Below, piece by piece: positions 29,917 through 39,767 of a DNA stretch of 64,000 bases (positions are counted from its first letter, which is position 1; each line of letters begins with the position of its first letter). The notes below the pieces were generated by a model. The model saw nothing but the letters and a program-made list of their open reading frames with translations, searched no databases and was not told the DNA's origin. This DNA comes from Celerinatantimonas diazotrophica (GTDB lineage Bacteria; Pseudomonadota; Gammaproteobacteria; Enterobacterales; Celerinatantimonadaceae): assembly GCF_004339545.1 (NCBI RefSeq), contig NZ_SMGD01000012.1, forward strand, positions 124,001-188,000, read 5' to 3'. A program made the translations under genes and the position numbers.

Positions 29917-32745
29917 TTAATAACCACGCGCTAATATAGGTTTTAAAAAGCGTGCAGTATGTGACACTTGATTCTCAGCAATATCTTCTGGACTGCCTGC
30001 TGCGATAATTTCGCCACCCCCTTTGCCTCCTTCCGGACCGAGGTCAATAATCCAATCGGCGGTTTTAATGACATCTAAATTGTGCTCAATTACCACCACG
30101 GTATTGCCTTGATCGCGTAGTCGATGGATGACTTTGAGCAGCATATCAATGTCGGCAAAATGCAGCCCGGTGGTCGGTTCATCGAGAATATATAACGTTG
30201 AACCGGTGTCGCGTTTGCTCAGTTCGCGTGCCAGTTTGATGCGTTGTGCTTCACCACCACTGAGAGTGGTGGCGGCTTGTCCAAGTTTGATATAGGACAA
30301 GCCAACATCCATCAGTGTTTGCAGTTTGCGCGCAATGGCAGGAACGACATCGAAAAACTCGCGGGCTTCTTCCACCGTCATTTCCAGACATTCGTGAATG
30401 CTCTTGCCTTTATATTTCACTTCCAGGGTTTCCCGGTTGTAGCGTTTGCCCTTACAGGTATCGCATGGCACATAAATATCAGGCAAAAAGTGCATTTCTA
30501 CCTTAATCACGCCATCGCCTTGACACGCTTCACAGCGTCCACCCTTGACGTTAAAGCTAAAACGGCCCGGTTTATAGCCGCGAGCGCGAGCTTCTGGGGT
30601 GCCAGCAAAGAGTTCACGGATGGGGGTAAAAATTCCAGTATAAGTGGCTGGATTCGAACGTGGGGTTCGGCCAATCGGACTTTGGTTGATATCGACCACT
30701 TTATCCAGTTTATCCAGCCCATGGATCGCTTCATAAGGAGCAATATCGTTACCTTCGGCACGATTCAAATCGCGATGCGCAATTTTAAACAGGGTATCGT
30801 TGACGAGTGTTGACTTACCGGAGCCTGAAACCCCCGTAACGCAGGTCAATAAGCCGATTGGAAATTTAGCCGTCACCTCTTTGAGGTTATTGCCACTGGC
30901 GCCAACGATCTCTAACCAATCTTGGCTTGGGGCATGCCGTGTTGCTGGGATATCAATCCGTTTGTTACCGCACAGATACTGACCTGTCAGTGAGTCTGGT
31001 GTGTTAATAATGGTTTCAACCGAGCCTTCAGCAATCACTCGACCGCCGTGTACACCGGCTCCCGGGCCAATATCAACCACATAATCGGCACTGCGGATCG
31101 CATCTTCATCATGCTCAACGACAATAACCGTATTACCCATATCACGCAGGCTGGTTAGAGTATTTAACAGCCGTTCATTGTCGCGTTGATGCAGGCCAAT
31201 GGAGGGTTCGTCCAGAACGTACATGACTCCCACTAAGCCGGCACCAATTTGACTGGCCAGTCGGATTCGCTGAGCTTCACCACCAGAGAGCGTATCTGCG
31301 CTTCTGGAGAGCGACAGATAATCAAGCCCGACATTGACCAAAAAGGTTAATCGGTCATTGATCTCTTTTAAGATTTTGCTGGCAATCTGAGCGCGTTGGC
31401 CCGTCAATCCTAGACTCTGGAAAAATTCCAGCGCTTCATGAATCGACATCAATGTAATCGTTGGCAGATTGGTTTGGTGGATAAATACGTGGCGTGCTTC
31501 TTCGCGCAGTCGGCTACCATGGCAATGTGGACAGGGCTGACTGGAGATATATTTCGCCAGTTCATCGCGCACTGCGTTGGACTCGGTTTCGCGATAGCGT
31601 CGCTGCATATTAGGGATGACCCCTTCAAAGGGGTGTTCGCGCAGGGTAATATCGCCACGATCATTGACATATTTAAAGGAAATCTTGGTCTTACCCGAGC
31701 CGTAGAGCAATAACTGCTGAATTTTGTCAGGCAATTCCTGATAGGGAATATCCAACGCAAAATCGTAGTGTTCTGCCAATGAGCGCAACATCTGATAATA
31801 ATAGAAATTGCGTTTATCCCAGCCGCGGATCGCTCCGCCTGAAAGGCTAATCTCGGCGTTGATAATCACTTTTTCTGGGTCAAAGAACTGTTCGATGCCC
31901 AAACCATCACAGTGTGGACAGGCTCCCGCTGGGTTGTTAAATGAAAACAACCGAGGCTCGATCTCTTGCATGCTGTAACCGCAGATTGGGCAGGCAAAAT
32001 TCGCTGAGAAAATCAGCTCTTCCATCTGTCCTTCCATGGCCGCAATAGTGGCAGTGCCTCCTGAAAGCTCCAGCGCTGTTTCAAATGATTCGGCTAAACG
32101 CTGCTGCAAATCGGGGCGAACTTTAAACCGGTCGACCACCACTTCAATCGTGTGTTTTTTTCGTAATTCTAAGGTTGGTGGATCGGAGAGATCGCAAACT
32201 TCGCCATCAATCCGGGCGCGAATAAACCCTTGCGCATTAAGGCTTTCCAGTAATTTAACATGTTCACCTTTGCGCTCTTGAACCACTGGAGCTAACAGCA
32301 TCAAACGTGCCCCTTCATCGAGATCCAGCACTTTATCCACCATCTGGCTAACGGTCTGGGCCGCTAATGGTTGATCATGATGAGGACAGCGTGGCTCTCC
32401 GACACGCGCATAGAGTAAACGTAAATAATCGTAAATTTCGGTGATTGTTCCGACCGTTGAGCGAGGGTTGTGAGAGGTCGATTTTTGCTCAATAGAAATC
32501 GCAGGAGAAAGTCCCTCAATATGATCCACATCCGGCTTTTCCATCAAGGATAAAAATTGACGTGCATAAGCCGAAAGCGACTCAACATAACGGCGCTGCC
32601 CCTCGGCGTAAAGCGTGTCGAAAGCTAGAGATGACTTCCCTGAGCCGGATAAACCGGTGATGACAATCAGCTTGTCTCGAGGGAGTGTCAAATTGAGGTT
32701 TTTTAGATTGTGGGTGCGGGCCCCGCGTATCTCAATATTATCCAT
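29917..32745 (-). CDS. uvrA: Excinuclease ABC subunit A
   Basis: 942 aa, normal for UvrA. Two ABC modules are seen: Walker [20 protein letters not shown] near the N-terminus and [16 protein letters not shown] near residue 640. Signature motifs [16 protein letters not shown] and [16 protein letters not shown] and the zinc-finger cysteines CPICG...CPHC and CEACQGDG...[10 protein letters not shown] are also present. It recognises DNA damage for nucleotide-excision repair. It is divergent from the MFS gene; I found no clear LexA box in the 148-bp gap. Confidence 0.98.
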   Translation of the reverse strand: MDNIEIRGARTHNLKNLNLTLPRDKLIVITGLSGSGKSSLAFDTLYAEGQRRYVESLSAYARQFLSLMEKPDVDHIEGLSPAISIEQKSTSHNPRSTVGTITEIYDYLRLLYARVGEPRCPHHDQPLAAQTVSQMVDKVLDLDEGARLMLLAPVVQERKGEHVKLLESLNAQGFIRARIDGEVCDLSDPPTLELRKKHTIEVVVDRFKVRPDLQQRLAESFETALELSGGTATIAAMEGQMEELIFSANFACPICGYSMQEIEPRLFSFNNPAGACPHCDGLGIEQFFDPEKVIINAEISLSGGAIRGWDKRNFYYYQMLRSLAEHYDFALDIPYQELPDKIQQLLLYGSGKTKISFKYVNDRGDITLREHPFEGVIPNMQRRYRETESNAVRDELAKYISSQPCPHCHGSRLREEARHVFIHQTNLPTITLMSIHEALEFFQSLGLTGQRAQIASKILKEINDRLTFLVNVGLDYLSLSRSADTLSGGEAQRIRLASQIGAGLVGVMYVLDEPSIGLHQRDNERLLNTLTSLRDMGNTVIVVEHDEDAIRSADYVVDIGPGAGVHGGRVIAEGSVETIINTPDSLTGQYLCGNKRIDIPATRHAPSQDWLEIVGASGNNLKEVTAKFPIGLLTCVTGVSGSGKSTLVNDTLFKIAHRDLNRAEGNDIAPYEAIHGLDKLDKVVDINQSPIGRTPRSNPATYTGIFTPIRELFAGTPEARARGYKPGRFSFNVKGGRCEACQGDGVIKVEMHFLPDIYVPCDTCKGKRYNRETLEVKYKGKSIHECLEMTVEEAREFFDVVPAIARKLQTLMDVGLSYIKLGQAATTLSGGEAQRIKLARELSKRDTGSTLYILDEPTTGLHFADIDMLLKVIHRLRDQGNTVVVIEHNLDVIKTADWIIDLGPEGGKGGGEIIAAGSPEDIAENQVSHTARFLKPILARGY

Positions 32746-32893
32746 ATCACCTAAGGCATAAATTAATATTTAATCCAGCAGTATCGCATAATCAGATGAT
32801 ATGAGCACCCATTTACATGGCTGACGTGGGTTAAATAGCCATGTTATGATGCGTTCACTTGTAAACCTTTCATAACTTCCTAGGAAATAAGAT

Positions 32894-34273
32894 ATGGCTC
32901 AAGAAGCGATTTCGGCAACAGAAAAGCGTAGCGCCATGTCGTTAGCACTGGTATTTGGGCTACGGATGGCCGGTTTGTTCATGATTATGCCGGTAATAGC
33001 GATCGCTGCACAACACCTTAAAGGATTCTCCCCTGTCACCGTTGGACTTGCGATTGGGGCCTATGGTTTAACACAAGCTATTTTACAGATCCCAATGGGC
33101 TATCTTTCCGATCGGATTGGCCGCAAACCGGTGATCGTCGCTGGGTTAATCATCTTTGCTATCGGTAGTGTGATTGCTGCAATGAGCGATTCGATGACGG
33201 GGATTATTGTGGGGCGCGCGGTCCAAGGTGTGGGGGCGATCGCGAGTGCTATTTTAGCATTAGCCGCCGACTTAAGTCGTGAGGAACACCGCTCGAAAGT
33301 GATGGCAACCATTGGTATGAGTATTGGTTTGGCATTTGCTGCATCATTGGTCTTTGGCCCACCATTAGCCAGTTGGATTGGTTTAAATGGTATGTTTTGG
33401 GTCAGTGCTGGATTTGCCATCTTGGGGATCCTGGCAGTGTGTCTAGCGGTACCCAGTGTATCAACTCATGCTCCGAGGGGAGAAGTTTCAGCATCACTGC
33501 CTCAGTTTGTTAAAGCAGTTAAAAACCCGCAGCTGTTGCGTTTAGACTGGAGTATTTTTGCTCTGCACTTACTGCTGACAGCTGAATTTGTGCAGTTTCC
33601 TGGCCGTTTGGTCGAAGCGGGGCTTCCAGCATCTCATCAGTGGTATTTGTACTTACCCGTGTTGTTTGGCTCTTTTGTTCTCATGGTGCCGATGCTTATA
33701 CTTGCCGCAAAACGCAACCAACATCGCGGCTATTTTCTGTTAGCTCTGGCTATCTTTTTGCTTTCTAACCTCATCTTGTTATTTGCGAGCAGTTTGCCCA
33801 TGCTGATTGTCAGTGCACTGTTATTCTTCACTGGCTTTAACTATATGGAAGCGTCACTTCCGGCGATGATCTCCTCACTGGCTCCGGCCGGGCAAAAAGG
33901 GGGAGCGATGGGGGTGTATTCGACCTGCCAGTTTATTGGTGCGTTCGTCGGTGGCAGTTTAGCAGGGGTCGTCATGAGCCAGTTAGGGCGGCAGCCATTG
34001 GTGATTGCAGCGATTATTGTGCTAGTGATTTGGGCGCTGATCGCCTTAGGACTCAAAGTGCAAAGTGGGCTTAAAAACTATACCATTAGCTTTGAACAGA
34101 ATCTTGATACCGATGCTTTGGCCAACCATTTAGGGCAGCTGGATGGCGTGCAAGAAGTGGTGGTGATCCCTGATGATAAAACCGCTTATCTGAAAGTCAT
34201 CAATAAACAGTTCGATTTAGCTTATGCTCAGGCATTGGTGCATGAGTTTGGTCGTGCTGACCCATCATTTTAG
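32894..34273 (+). CDS. YajR-type MFS transporter with C-terminal ferredoxin-like domain
   Basis: 459 aa. Twelve membrane segments are expected; the MFS motif A GYLSDRIGRKPVI is at about residues 69-81. GRAVQGVGAIASAILALAAD and MGVYSTCQFIGAF are conserved YajR features. The last about 70 residues (from NYTISFEQNLDTDAL to HEFGRADPSF) fit the soluble YAM domain of YajR. Its cargo is unknown. The uvrA / MFS / ssb arrangement is a conserved neighbourhood in related genera, as I recall. Confidence 0.88.
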   Translation: MAQEAISATEKRSAMSLALVFGLRMAGLFMIMPVIAIAAQHLKGFSPVTVGLAIGAYGLTQAILQIPMGYLSDRIGRKPVIVAGLIIFAIGSVIAAMSDSMTGIIVGRAVQGVGAIASAILALAADLSREEHRSKVMATIGMSIGLAFAASLVFGPPLASWIGLNGMFWVSAGFAILGILAVCLAVPSVSTHAPRGEVSASLPQFVKAVKNPQLLRLDWSIFALHLLLTAEFVQFPGRLVEAGLPASHQWYLYLPVLFGSFVLMVPMLILAAKRNQHRGYFLLALAIFLLSNLILLFASSLPMLIVSALLFFTGFNYMEASLPAMISSLAPAGQKGGAMGVYSTCQFIGAFVGGSLAGVVMSQLGRQPLVIAAIIVLVIWALIALGLKVQSGLKNYTISFEQNLDTDALANHLGQLDGVQEVVVIPDDKTAYLKVINKQFDLAYAQALVHEFGRADPSF

Positions 34274-34294
34274 GAGCGCTGATGCAAGGCTCCC

Positions 34295-34319
34295 GCGGCT
34301 TAGCGAGCAGCTAAGCCGC
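34295..34319 (+). terminator. Perfect hairpin after the MFS gene
   Basis: GCGGCTTAGC and GCTAAGCCGC form a perfect 10-bp stem with loop GAGCA, 20 bases after the stop. The downstream bases ATTTGT are only weakly T-rich. Confidence 0.55.
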
Positions 34320-34502
34320 ATTTGTCACAGAGATTGTCATAAAGGGTGTGGATCGTGGTTCTAACCTCCCTTATAATTCACTTCATAATAAAAGCAGTGT
34401 CGCCTGCCTGATTCAAGGCAGACTATCGCATCTTAGAAGGTTGCGAATCTATTGTTTTTAAACATCTTAAATGGTCTGAAATCGATTTAAAAAGAGGCAT
34501 GT

Positions 34503-35102
34503 ATGAGCAGCAGAGGTGTAAATAAAGTCATCCTAGTCGGTAATTTAGGACAGGACCCAGAAGTGCGTTACATGCCTAATGGTAACGCAGTGGCGAATAT
34601 GACGTTAGCAACGTCAGAAAGTTGGAAAGATCAACAAGGGCAGCAACAAGAACGAACTGAATGGCATCGCGTCGTGATGTTTCGTCGTTTGGCTGAAATT
34701 GCGGGCGAGTATCTGCGCAAAGGCTCAAAAGTCTATATCGAAGGCAAATTGCAAACGCGCAAATGGCAGGATCAGCAAGGCCAAGATCGCTATACTACTG
34801 AAATTGTAGCGAATGAAATGCAAATGCTCGATAGTCGCGGTGCCGGTCAAGGGATGAGCCAAGGCCAAGGTGCACCAGCGCAAAGTAACTGGAACAATCA
34901 AAACCAAACGGGTGGAGGTTACCAGCCGAAACCTCAGCCGCAGGGCCAAGGTGGGTTTAATCAACAACCTCCACAAGGGGGTGGTTTTAATAACAACCCC
35001 AATCAATCGGCACAACGTCCGCAACCGGCGCCTCAACAAAGTCCTCAGCAACCGACTTATAATGAGCCACCTATGGATTTTGATGACGATATCCCGTTCT
35101 AG
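34503..35102 (+). CDS. ssb: Single-stranded DNA-binding protein
   Basis: 199 aa. The OB-fold ([52 protein letters not shown]) covers residues 1-112. A Gln/Gly/Pro-rich linker follows, then the acidic partner-binding tail MDFDDDIPF. It coats single-stranded DNA in replication and repair. The stop codon TAG at 35100-35102 lies inside the left copy of the island's direct repeat. The last codon, TTC, and the stop are duplicated at 44673-44678. Confidence 0.97.
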   Translation: MSSRGVNKVILVGNLGQDPEVRYMPNGNAVANMTLATSESWKDQQGQQQERTEWHRVVMFRRLAEIAGEYLRKGSKVYIEGKLQTRKWQDQQGQDRYTTEIVANEMQMLDSRGAGQGMSQGQGAPAQSNWNNQNQTGGGYQPKPQPQGQGGFNQQPPQGGGFNNNPNQSAQRPQPAPQQSPQQPTYNEPPMDFDDDIPF

Positions 35103-35246
35103 CAGTTGCAATAATCAAGACTGTTAAAACACCAATCATGACGAAACCCAGTAGAAATGCTGGGTTTTTTGTTTTTTACACTTTAAAAAAATATTAAATA
35201 GCAAAAAGTCGATTTTATACATTCTGAAAGTGTAATAAAAATCTAA
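35097..35246 (+). repeat. Direct repeat, left copy (ssb 3' end and terminator), island boundary
   Basis: This segment starts with the TTC-TAG end of ssb and is repeated at 44673-44820 in the same orientation with only scattered differences. The shared stretch includes GTTGCAATAATCAAGACTGT, the terminator hairpin and a TTTACACTTTAAAAAAATAT segment. The two copies bound a segment of about 9.6 kb with unrelated, AT-richer content. This fits site-specific integration that duplicated the ssb end, or recombination between related neighbours. Confidence 0.85.
35144..35172 (+). terminator. Terminator of ssb
   Basis: AACCCAG and CTGGGTT form a stem followed by a T-run. The same hairpin is present in the right repeat copy near 44720-44748. 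Confidence 0.8.
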
Positions 35247-35439
35247 ATCGACCAATGTGAGAGTGGGGGTTGACAATATAGCATCCATTAATGCGAATTG
35301 TGGCAACAAACTACTGTTGACCAAATTTTAGAAATCCTACGGAGTGTAGTTATTGAGGTCTTATCTGTTACATATAACATTGCCAGATGTCAGTTGCCCT
35401 ATTATATTTCAAAAATCAGGATTAGATTTAGGATTACTT

Positions 35440-35859
35440 ATGAGTAATGTCACCCCTACAACGGACGCTGAACGTAAATGGCCAAAAACGAGAGGGCAGG
35501 TCTACTTGGCGACAGCTGATGGTTACAGAACTGACTTTTTAAAAATTGGTTTCACCAAGCACCATACATCTACACGTATGTCTCAGCTAAATAATAGTTC
35601 AGGTCAAGGAGCTAAAGGTTACAGAATTTTGGCTCGATTCTACGTAAAGCATCCCCGCGATTTGGAACAAAAGCTACACAAGTATTTTGCTGACGACCGG
35701 CAAGATACCAGTCGCGAATGGTTTAACAATATGTCTGTTGAGCAGTTCTACGAAGTTATTACAAAGTTTGCTTGTGTCCGTGACTTAAAATTATTGAGAA
35801 AACGGCTAGACTGTTCGCCTTATCCAGGTGAAAAAAATATATTCCTGTTATTGATCTAG
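35440..35859 (+). CDS. GIY-YIG-like (T5orf172 family) small protein
   Basis: 139 aa from ATG 35440 (AGGA seven bases upstream; a longer frame from 35353 lacks a good site). The sequence GQVYLATADGYRTDFLKIGF, spaced KHHTSTRMSQLN, then HPRDLEQKLHKYF and SREWFNN, matches the T5orf172/MUG113 branch of GIY-YIG-like domains. These are found in phage and island proteins and may be nucleases. The leading residues VYLA and KIGF stand in for the GIY/YIG strands. It is the first gene inside the island's left edge and divergent from the GTPase operon. A role as integration or defence nuclease is only a suggestion. Confidence 0.65.
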   Translation: MSNVTPTTDAERKWPKTRGQVYLATADGYRTDFLKIGFTKHHTSTRMSQLNNSSGQGAKGYRILARFYVKHPRDLEQKLHKYFADDRQDTSREWFNNMSVEQFYEVITKFACVRDLKLLRKRLDCSPYPGEKNIFLLLI

Positions 35860-36024
35860 GGATCGAAAACTTTAATCATAAGAGAACAAGACAATATAAC
35901 TTAAAATACAGATGAGATATGCCTAATGTCGTGCTGTTCTAATTAATGGATTTTAACGCCACTGAGAAGGAGTAGCGGGAAAATGTAGGATTTCCAAGTT
36001 CTGAATACAATACAGAAGAGACTA

Positions 36025-36474
36025 CTAGTTAGAATCATTTTTAGGTAGGTTTTCAGATGTTGGAATTATCGGAATCCAACTTTTATGAACTTTTAATGTT
36101 AAATCTGTAACGTTTTTAACTAAAATGTTATCGGCACTTTCGGTATTGGAATAATCGTCTATTTTAAAGGTGTAACGGACTAAGTGGCTTTCCAATTCTC
36201 GTTCTGCTGTTCGGTATAGAGACCATAACTCATTCGGTTTTCTTAATTGCATCCATGCAGTGCAAAATGCAGCTAAAACAGATAAAAACGAAGGAATTAC
36301 TTTTCCTGTCCACATCTCTCCCCCGAGAGAGACAAATAAAGGGGCTAACAAAGTACCAATCATTATTAGGCGAAAGCACCAAAGAGACTCATTTTTATTG
36401 TGAGATGCCTTATTTTTAAAATGGGATATTTGTTTTTGGCAGTATTCGGCAGGGCTATATTCTGAATCTATCAT
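36025..36474 (-). CDS. SLATT/DUF4231-like two-TM membrane protein
   Basis: 149 aa. A charged N-terminal helix (YCQKQISHFKNKASHNKNES) leads into two hydrophobic segments at about residues 31-50 and 58-77. After them comes a cytoplasmic helix with RKPNELWSLYRTAERELESH. This layout, especially W-x-x-YR-x-AE-x-L-E-x-H after TM2, is that of the SLATT/DUF4231 family. Its members are predicted pore-forming effectors in nucleotide-triggered defence systems. It is the last gene of the six-gene operon, 10 bases after the large GAP1-like gene. Toxic membrane activity is inferred from family knowledge. Confidence 0.65.
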   Translation of the reverse strand: MIDSEYSPAEYCQKQISHFKNKASHNKNESLWCFRLIMIGTLLAPLFVSLGGEMWTGKVIPSFLSVLAAFCTAWMQLRKPNELWSLYRTAERELESHLVRYTFKIDDYSNTESADNILVKNVTDLTLKVHKSWIPIIPTSENLPKNDSN

Positions 36475-36484
36475 AAAATGACCT

Positions 36485-38917
36485 CTAATTTTTTAAAATA
36501 TTCTTAATTTCTAATAGATCTTTATTGTAAGGATAAGACAAAAGTAGTTGTTCTACTAATCCTAGTAATCCAGACTTCAGTTTACCCTCTTCAGCCTTTG
36601 TTGCAGCATCGAGCCAGTTTTCGTTAGGGTAATTTGAATGTTTTAATTCCCCTATTTTCCCACCAGCTCTAATCCATATTTCTTCTAGTTCGTTACAAGC
36701 TAAAGTGCTTCCTATTGTTGCCACTACCAGAACTAGTTCTGAAGGAGCTAGGTGGAGCGTTACATTTGAAACGCACTTCACTCTAAATTGTTTTAAAATA
36801 TCTAAAAATTCAACAAATTCAAGTATGGCGGGGATATATTTTTGTTCATAGCTCAAAGAAGTATCAAAGCATTTTGAGTAAATATGTTCAGCTACCGTTA
36901 TCCAATGATGTTGATATATCATCTCTCCTAAAGACTTTGAAAAAATTGTCCACTGAGACATTGGTAACTTATCAACCCATTTGATTATCATATTTTCTGT
37001 GAAATGTCTTGGCCATGAAAGGACACGTAGTAATAAGGTCCCTTCTATATTGGACTTACCATTTATTTTTTCGATAATTTTGTCAGCGAGGACTGTTTCT
37101 TGTTGATTATCTATCCCAGTCTCTGTATGACTAATGATATAAGCATCTGCGACTTCTCTGGCAAGACATTCTCTTTCTTTTCTGGGGATTAATGCCCAAA
37201 TTGAACATCTTTTTGGGTGATGTAACACAGCATGTGCAATTCCTTTAGCTATATAATTCACCACATCTGAAACATTTGATAACATCAGCTCATCTAAGTA
37301 AGCACGGGCATAAATCTCTTTATCTATACCCAAAGGCCATGGGGCGCCGCCTGCTTTTATATGAGCAAGCCAAAGTTTCATTACCGCTGAAGTATTGATA
37401 TCTAAATTGAGAAATATGTCAGGACTATTTTTTGTTCGGCTGGCGGTCTCTTCGAAGGTTACATTTTGAGATCCAGTTAATATTTCGTTCACTAAACTCT
37501 CGATGGGTAAATGTTGAATAAGATAGCCATGACCACGTGAATTTCTTCCAAAAACTTTATTTAACTCGACGAGCGGATCTTCAATGGAATTATCATTCAA
37601 TAAACACCACGCAAATAATTTGCTCCACTTCATTTCTATGGCAAATGATTGAATATTCTTTATATTATTTGCCGTTAACTCATTTTTACTTGCAGAGTCG
37701 ACTAAATACTTCTCTGTGCTTTCATCCGAAGGAATCAAACTAAGTAGAACTAAAGAGTTATCTTGACCAAGCCACGATAGTAAACGTCTCTGAGCACTCA
37801 TGGTGGCTTCTTGGATGGTTTTTTTTAACTCTTCTTGGATGCAATTTTTCCACCAAGTTTGAACTTCTTCATCGGAAGTTCGCTTAAAGAAAGGTTGCAT
37901 ATTTTCAGGAGGCAGTGTTTTGAAAAGTTTACCGCAGGTTTTACTCAAAGGGAGCTCAAGGAGCGTGGTGGACGGCAATGAGTTGCCATCTAGATTAGCT
38001 AGTCCCAATATGCGATCTTTGTGAGTCTCATCGATATTAGTAGAGATAAATTTCAGAGCATCACACTTTAGGTTTGTCGCATCGTTTTTCTCAGGGTAGA
38101 GTGCAACTAATGTTCTTAATAAGGTTAAAGCGCGTTCTACAGTTGGTTGCTGTGTGAACATATCAAGTCTATCAGCACATCTTGCGATCATAGACATGAT
38201 TTTAAGTTGTGCCCTTTTTGGGGGATATTCACTTAATATTTTTTCTATTGTATAATCATTACCGTTTGCTAAATAAAGTACTCCTCTATCTACTGTATCG
38301 ATTATATCTGTAACAACATCTACATTTTCAGTTTTCCACTGATTAATGTGTGATTGAGGAACACAGTAAAAGGTGCAGCTCCGCTGTCTGTTCGTTCCTT
38401 GTGGTGGATTAATCCCATACCTAGTGGAAAAAGAGCCTTTTGCCGAAGGCCATAGATGTTTCCAAAGTAAACCAACTAATAACGGATATCCTAAGTTACT
38501 TTCTTGTAAAGCTATTAATTGATGCTCATCACTTGAAATAAGAGCTTTTGAAGTTGCAAGTAGTAGACTGCATTCAGTCTCTTTAGCAATGAAGGTCCTG
38601 TCGGAAATATCTTCGATAAAGGGCAATAAGTCATTTACTTTATGGACATCGCAACGCTTCCATAACATGACTTTACTTCGAACCATACCCTTTCGTTTTG
38701 CGCTGTTATCAGGAGTTACCCACCACATTCCCCACCAATCATCAATCGGCCCACAACCAAATGCGGGCCACCAAATATCTTGGGGTGATAAAAGGCCGGG
38801 AGGTTTATCTGTTAATCCTAATAATGACCTTGGTGGTTGTTCATTAGGATTGTCCCAAAACAAAAGGTCGTGAGCGGAATTTCTGGCTCCGTAAATAGCT
38901 TGAAAAGGTTTAATCAT
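36485..38917 (-). CDS. Large GTPase-associated protein (GAP1-like)
   Basis: 810 aa, no signal peptide or membrane segment. The N-terminal region (FQAIYGARNSAHDLL; then PPGLLSPQDIWWPAFGCGP and DDWWGMWWVTPD) resembles the GAP1-N domains that accompany paired GTPases in predicted conflict systems. Beyond about residue 200 the protein is mostly predicted helical, with no catalytic motif that I recognise; it probably serves as a scaffold or sensor. It overlaps the DO-GTPase1-like gene by 8 bases and is followed closely by the SLATT-like gene. The family name is from memory and needs profile confirmation. Confidence 0.6.
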   Translation of the reverse strand: MIKPFQAIYGARNSAHDLLFWDNPNEQPPRSLLGLTDKPPGLLSPQDIWWPAFGCGPIDDWWGMWWVTPDNSAKRKGMVRSKVMLWKRCDVHKVNDLLPFIEDISDRTFIAKETECSLLLATSKALISSDEHQLIALQESNLGYPLLVGLLWKHLWPSAKGSFSTRYGINPPQGTNRQRSCTFYCVPQSHINQWKTENVDVVTDIIDTVDRGVLYLANGNDYTIEKILSEYPPKRAQLKIMSMIARCADRLDMFTQQPTVERALTLLRTLVALYPEKNDATNLKCDALKFISTNIDETHKDRILGLANLDGNSLPSTTLLELPLSKTCGKLFKTLPPENMQPFFKRTSDEEVQTWWKNCIQEELKKTIQEATMSAQRRLLSWLGQDNSLVLLSLIPSDESTEKYLVDSASKNELTANNIKNIQSFAIEMKWSKLFAWCLLNDNSIEDPLVELNKVFGRNSRGHGYLIQHLPIESLVNEILTGSQNVTFEETASRTKNSPDIFLNLDINTSAVMKLWLAHIKAGGAPWPLGIDKEIYARAYLDELMLSNVSDVVNYIAKGIAHAVLHHPKRCSIWALIPRKERECLAREVADAYIISHTETGIDNQQETVLADKIIEKINGKSNIEGTLLLRVLSWPRHFTENMIIKWVDKLPMSQWTIFSKSLGEMIYQHHWITVAEHIYSKCFDTSLSYEQKYIPAILEFVEFLDILKQFRVKCVSNVTLHLAPSELVLVVATIGSTLACNELEEIWIRAGGKIGELKHSNYPNENWLDAATKAEEGKLKSGLLGLVEQLLLSYPYNKDLLEIKNILKN

Positions 38918-39767
38918 CGTAGTTTTTTAATAACCATGCCAATGGTTTTGTCAAATCACCGTCGTTTGATTTTCCATCTGGAGTGCAGACCCAACCATGA
39001 TATTCTGGTCCTTCATCGATGAAGTCATCATCATTAGTTGAACTTCCAAGAGATTTCCCTAGGGATGAAAGTCCCCATATGGATATTGCACTTTCATGCC
39101 AAGTAGAGCTTAAGTACGACTCGAATAAAGGTAATTTTGCTTTTAGCACTTCTAGTGGGGGTTGATCAGTAGTAGTAAGCTCGTCATAGCACGATAGCAG
39201 TATGGCTAATCGTGGAGTGGTTAAGGAACTTATTGAATCGAGGCCCGCAACATGCTTTAAAATCTGAAATGTTTCAATCCAATAAGCATTCGCATCCCAG
39301 TTGACTGCTCGTTGACAACTTGAACTTTTAGCCACTCCCACACCTGTTTTGAGTTTATCTATTGCATCAGAGTAAACCGTTTCACTAGAGAGCCTTATTA
39401 ACACGAACCATCCATCAGCATTGAGCAATTTATTCCGCCAATTCTCTGGTACTTCTCTGTTTTTGAAAACTTCTTTTAATTGTTCTCCTCCATAGTCAGG
39501 CCAGTTAAGTTGTAACTCTTGCCCTTGGTCATCAACCAGATTTAGCGTTATCTCTGACCATGTTTCGCTAGGAGTATGTTCAGCTGAATTACCATTCTCC
39601 AATTGCCCTAATACCTCTCCTAAGGCGCTCAAATTCGGCGGGGTGGTTTGGTTAGAGTTGAGCTTTAACATACCTGGTTTTCTTTGTAGACGACCATAGA
39701 GTTGTCCTGCATAATGAGTTTTCCCGCTGTTCGGACCTCCTAATAATAAAACTACAGGCTTTCTCAT
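38910..39767 (-). CDS. Double-GTPase 1-like (DO-GTPase1) P-loop NTPase
   Basis: 285 aa. A phosphate loop GGPNSGKT lies at residues 10-17, right at the N-terminus. A Walker B/switch-like NWPDYGGEQLKEV is at about 88-100, with Asp91 and the following GGE resembling the DxxGE of GTPases. A strand plus DGWFVLIRL follows, and LLSCYDEL may be the base-recognition region in place of NKxD. This matches the DO-GTPase1 partner of paired GTPase systems. It overlaps the preceding DO-GTPase2-like gene by four bases (ATGA type). It probably hydrolyses GTP as the switch of the island system. Confidence 0.68.
   Translation of the reverse strand: MRKPVVLLLGGPNSGKTHYAGQLYGRLQRKPGMLKLNSNQTTPPNLSALGEVLGQLENGNSAEHTPSETWSEITLNLVDDQGQELQLNWPDYGGEQLKEVFKNREVPENWRNKLLNADGWFVLIRLSSETVYSDAIDKLKTGVGVAKSSSCQRAVNWDANAYWIETFQILKHVAGLDSISSLTTPRLAILLSCYDELTTTDQPPLEVLKAKLPLFESYLSSTWHESAISIWGLSSLGKSLGSSTNDDDFIDEGPEYHGWVCTPDGKSNDGDLTKPLAWLLKNYDD

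Noticed and set aside
32746-32893. LexA (SOS) box expected between uvrA and its divergent neighbour
   Set aside because: No CTGT-N8-ACAG sequence could be found in the gap, nor before ssb.
35270-35293. TTGACA promoter-like sequence at the island's left edge
   Set aside because: No -10 hexamer at an acceptable distance.
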